DNA of 20,456 bases from NIOZ-UU13 sp964444135 (GTDB lineage: Bacteria; Planctomycetota; Phycisphaerae; Sedimentisphaerales; Anaerobacaceae). The notes under the pieces were generated by a model. It saw only the letters and a list, made by a program, of their open reading frames with translations. It was not told the DNA's origin and made no database searches. Every line of letters starts with the position of its first letter. Positions within the stretch are counted from its first letter, which is position 1. The stretch spans positions 1 to 20,456 of the forward strand of contig CAYUFX010000092.1 in the NCBI GenBank assembly GCA_964444135.1, in the 5' to 3' direction. This document shows, in pieces, positions 20,119 through 20,456 of this stretch. Position numbers and translations under genes: made by a program.

Positions 20119-20456
20119 GGAAAGTCGAAATAATCAGCAGTCCGACGCCGATACAAAGCAGGCTGTCTGCGGCGTTGAAGGCTGGCCAATGAGAATCACG
20201 GTAATAGACGTCGATAAAGTCACGGACTAATCCGTTATTAAAAATCCTGTCGTAAAGATTGCCGCAGATACCGGCAGTGAACAGGCCCAGAGCAACGTGA
20301 ACCAGTTTGTTGTGAGTACCGCTAAAAAGAAAAACCCCAAGGACCACCACCAGGGCGATAACCGAGATGGCTGTTAGGAAATAAGGCTTGCCGGCGAAGA
20401 TGCCGAAGGCGGCACCGTTGTTCAATGCCCTGACTAATCGCAGGCAGCCATTAATA
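20075..20456 (-). CDS. lspA: Lipoprotein signal peptidase LspA (5' end off window)
   Basis: LspA is the inner-membrane aspartic protease that removes signal peptides from lipidated prolipoproteins. The visible part has the family motifs: NNGAAFGIF (the NxGAAFG motif), GNLYDRI with the first-Asp region, VRDFIDVY with the catalytic Asp, and FNAADSLLCIG with the second catalytic Asp. Three transmembrane segments are recognisable. The frame stays open to the window edge, and the codons before the NNGAAFG block (LVRAL) fit the family, so the gene is truncated only by the window and should begin with the usual first transmembrane helix beyond 20456. The short polar C-terminus (KSAQKHAQPHK) is normal. 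It converges with the bfn gene and shares 44 bp with it. Confidence 0.93.
   Translation of the reverse strand, partial: INGCLRLVRALNNGAAFGIFAGKPYFLTAISVIALVVVLGVFLFSGTHNKLVHVALGLFTAGICGNLYDRIFNNGLVRDFIDVYYRDSHWPAFNAADSLLCIGVGLLIISTFLTEKSAQKHAQPHK

Overview
The window looks like a chromosomal housekeeping segment of a planctomycete, probably class Phycisphaerae or a relative. This is inferred from a GT3-type (eukaryote-like) glycogen synthase, a DksA/TraR-like protein with a degenerate zinc finger, a Rho with a long lysine-rich N-terminus, and intergenic DNA full of short palindromic and AT-rich 'TTCGAA' repeats. No search was possible, so the phylum is a moderate-confidence guess. No phage, transposase, CRISPR, tRNA or rRNA gene was seen.

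Layout. Positions 82-2225 (minus strand): a DksA/TraR-like protein, YacG and an unrecognised six-helix membrane protein. Positions 2406-8640 (minus): gpmI, mutL and a cobalamin-type ABC importer btuF-btuC-btuD, with mutL/btuF and btuC/btuD overlapping. Positions 8793-10355 (minus): queC and queE, separated by a 186-bp AT-rich repeat tract. queF (10748-11125, plus) is divergent from them. Then, all on plus: a zinc-ribbon protein of unknown role, a GT3 glycogen synthase with a structured leader, coaE, rho after a 465-bp repeat- and hairpin-rich leader region, valS, and a bifunctional-nuclease-family protein. A convergent lspA runs off the right edge.

How the genes work together. QueE, QueC and QueF are consecutive enzymes to preQ1 in queuosine synthesis; queD, folE and the later genes are not here. 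GpmI serves glycolysis. MutL carries the endonuclease motif typical of MutH-independent mismatch repair. BtuFCD imports a corrinoid or a similar chelate. DksA-like and YacG are small regulators of polymerase and gyrase, Rho terminates transcription, ValS charges tRNA-Val, CoaE finishes coenzyme A, and LspA matures lipoproteins.

The unusual content is in the non-coding DNA. It includes four copies of a 23-nt GC palindrome (one forming the QueF C-terminus, one starting on the coaE stop codon), a perfect 28-nt palindrome in frame inside coaE, a 62-bp perfect inverted repeat at 9476-9537 and 14657-14718 whose left copy ends 2 bp before the queE start, a nested leader that could hide the glycogen synthase Shine-Dalgarno, and a fully paired 21-bp hairpin with G-U wobbles ahead of rho. 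I see no clearly novel multi-gene system; the repeats and RNA leaders are the parts most worth a second look.
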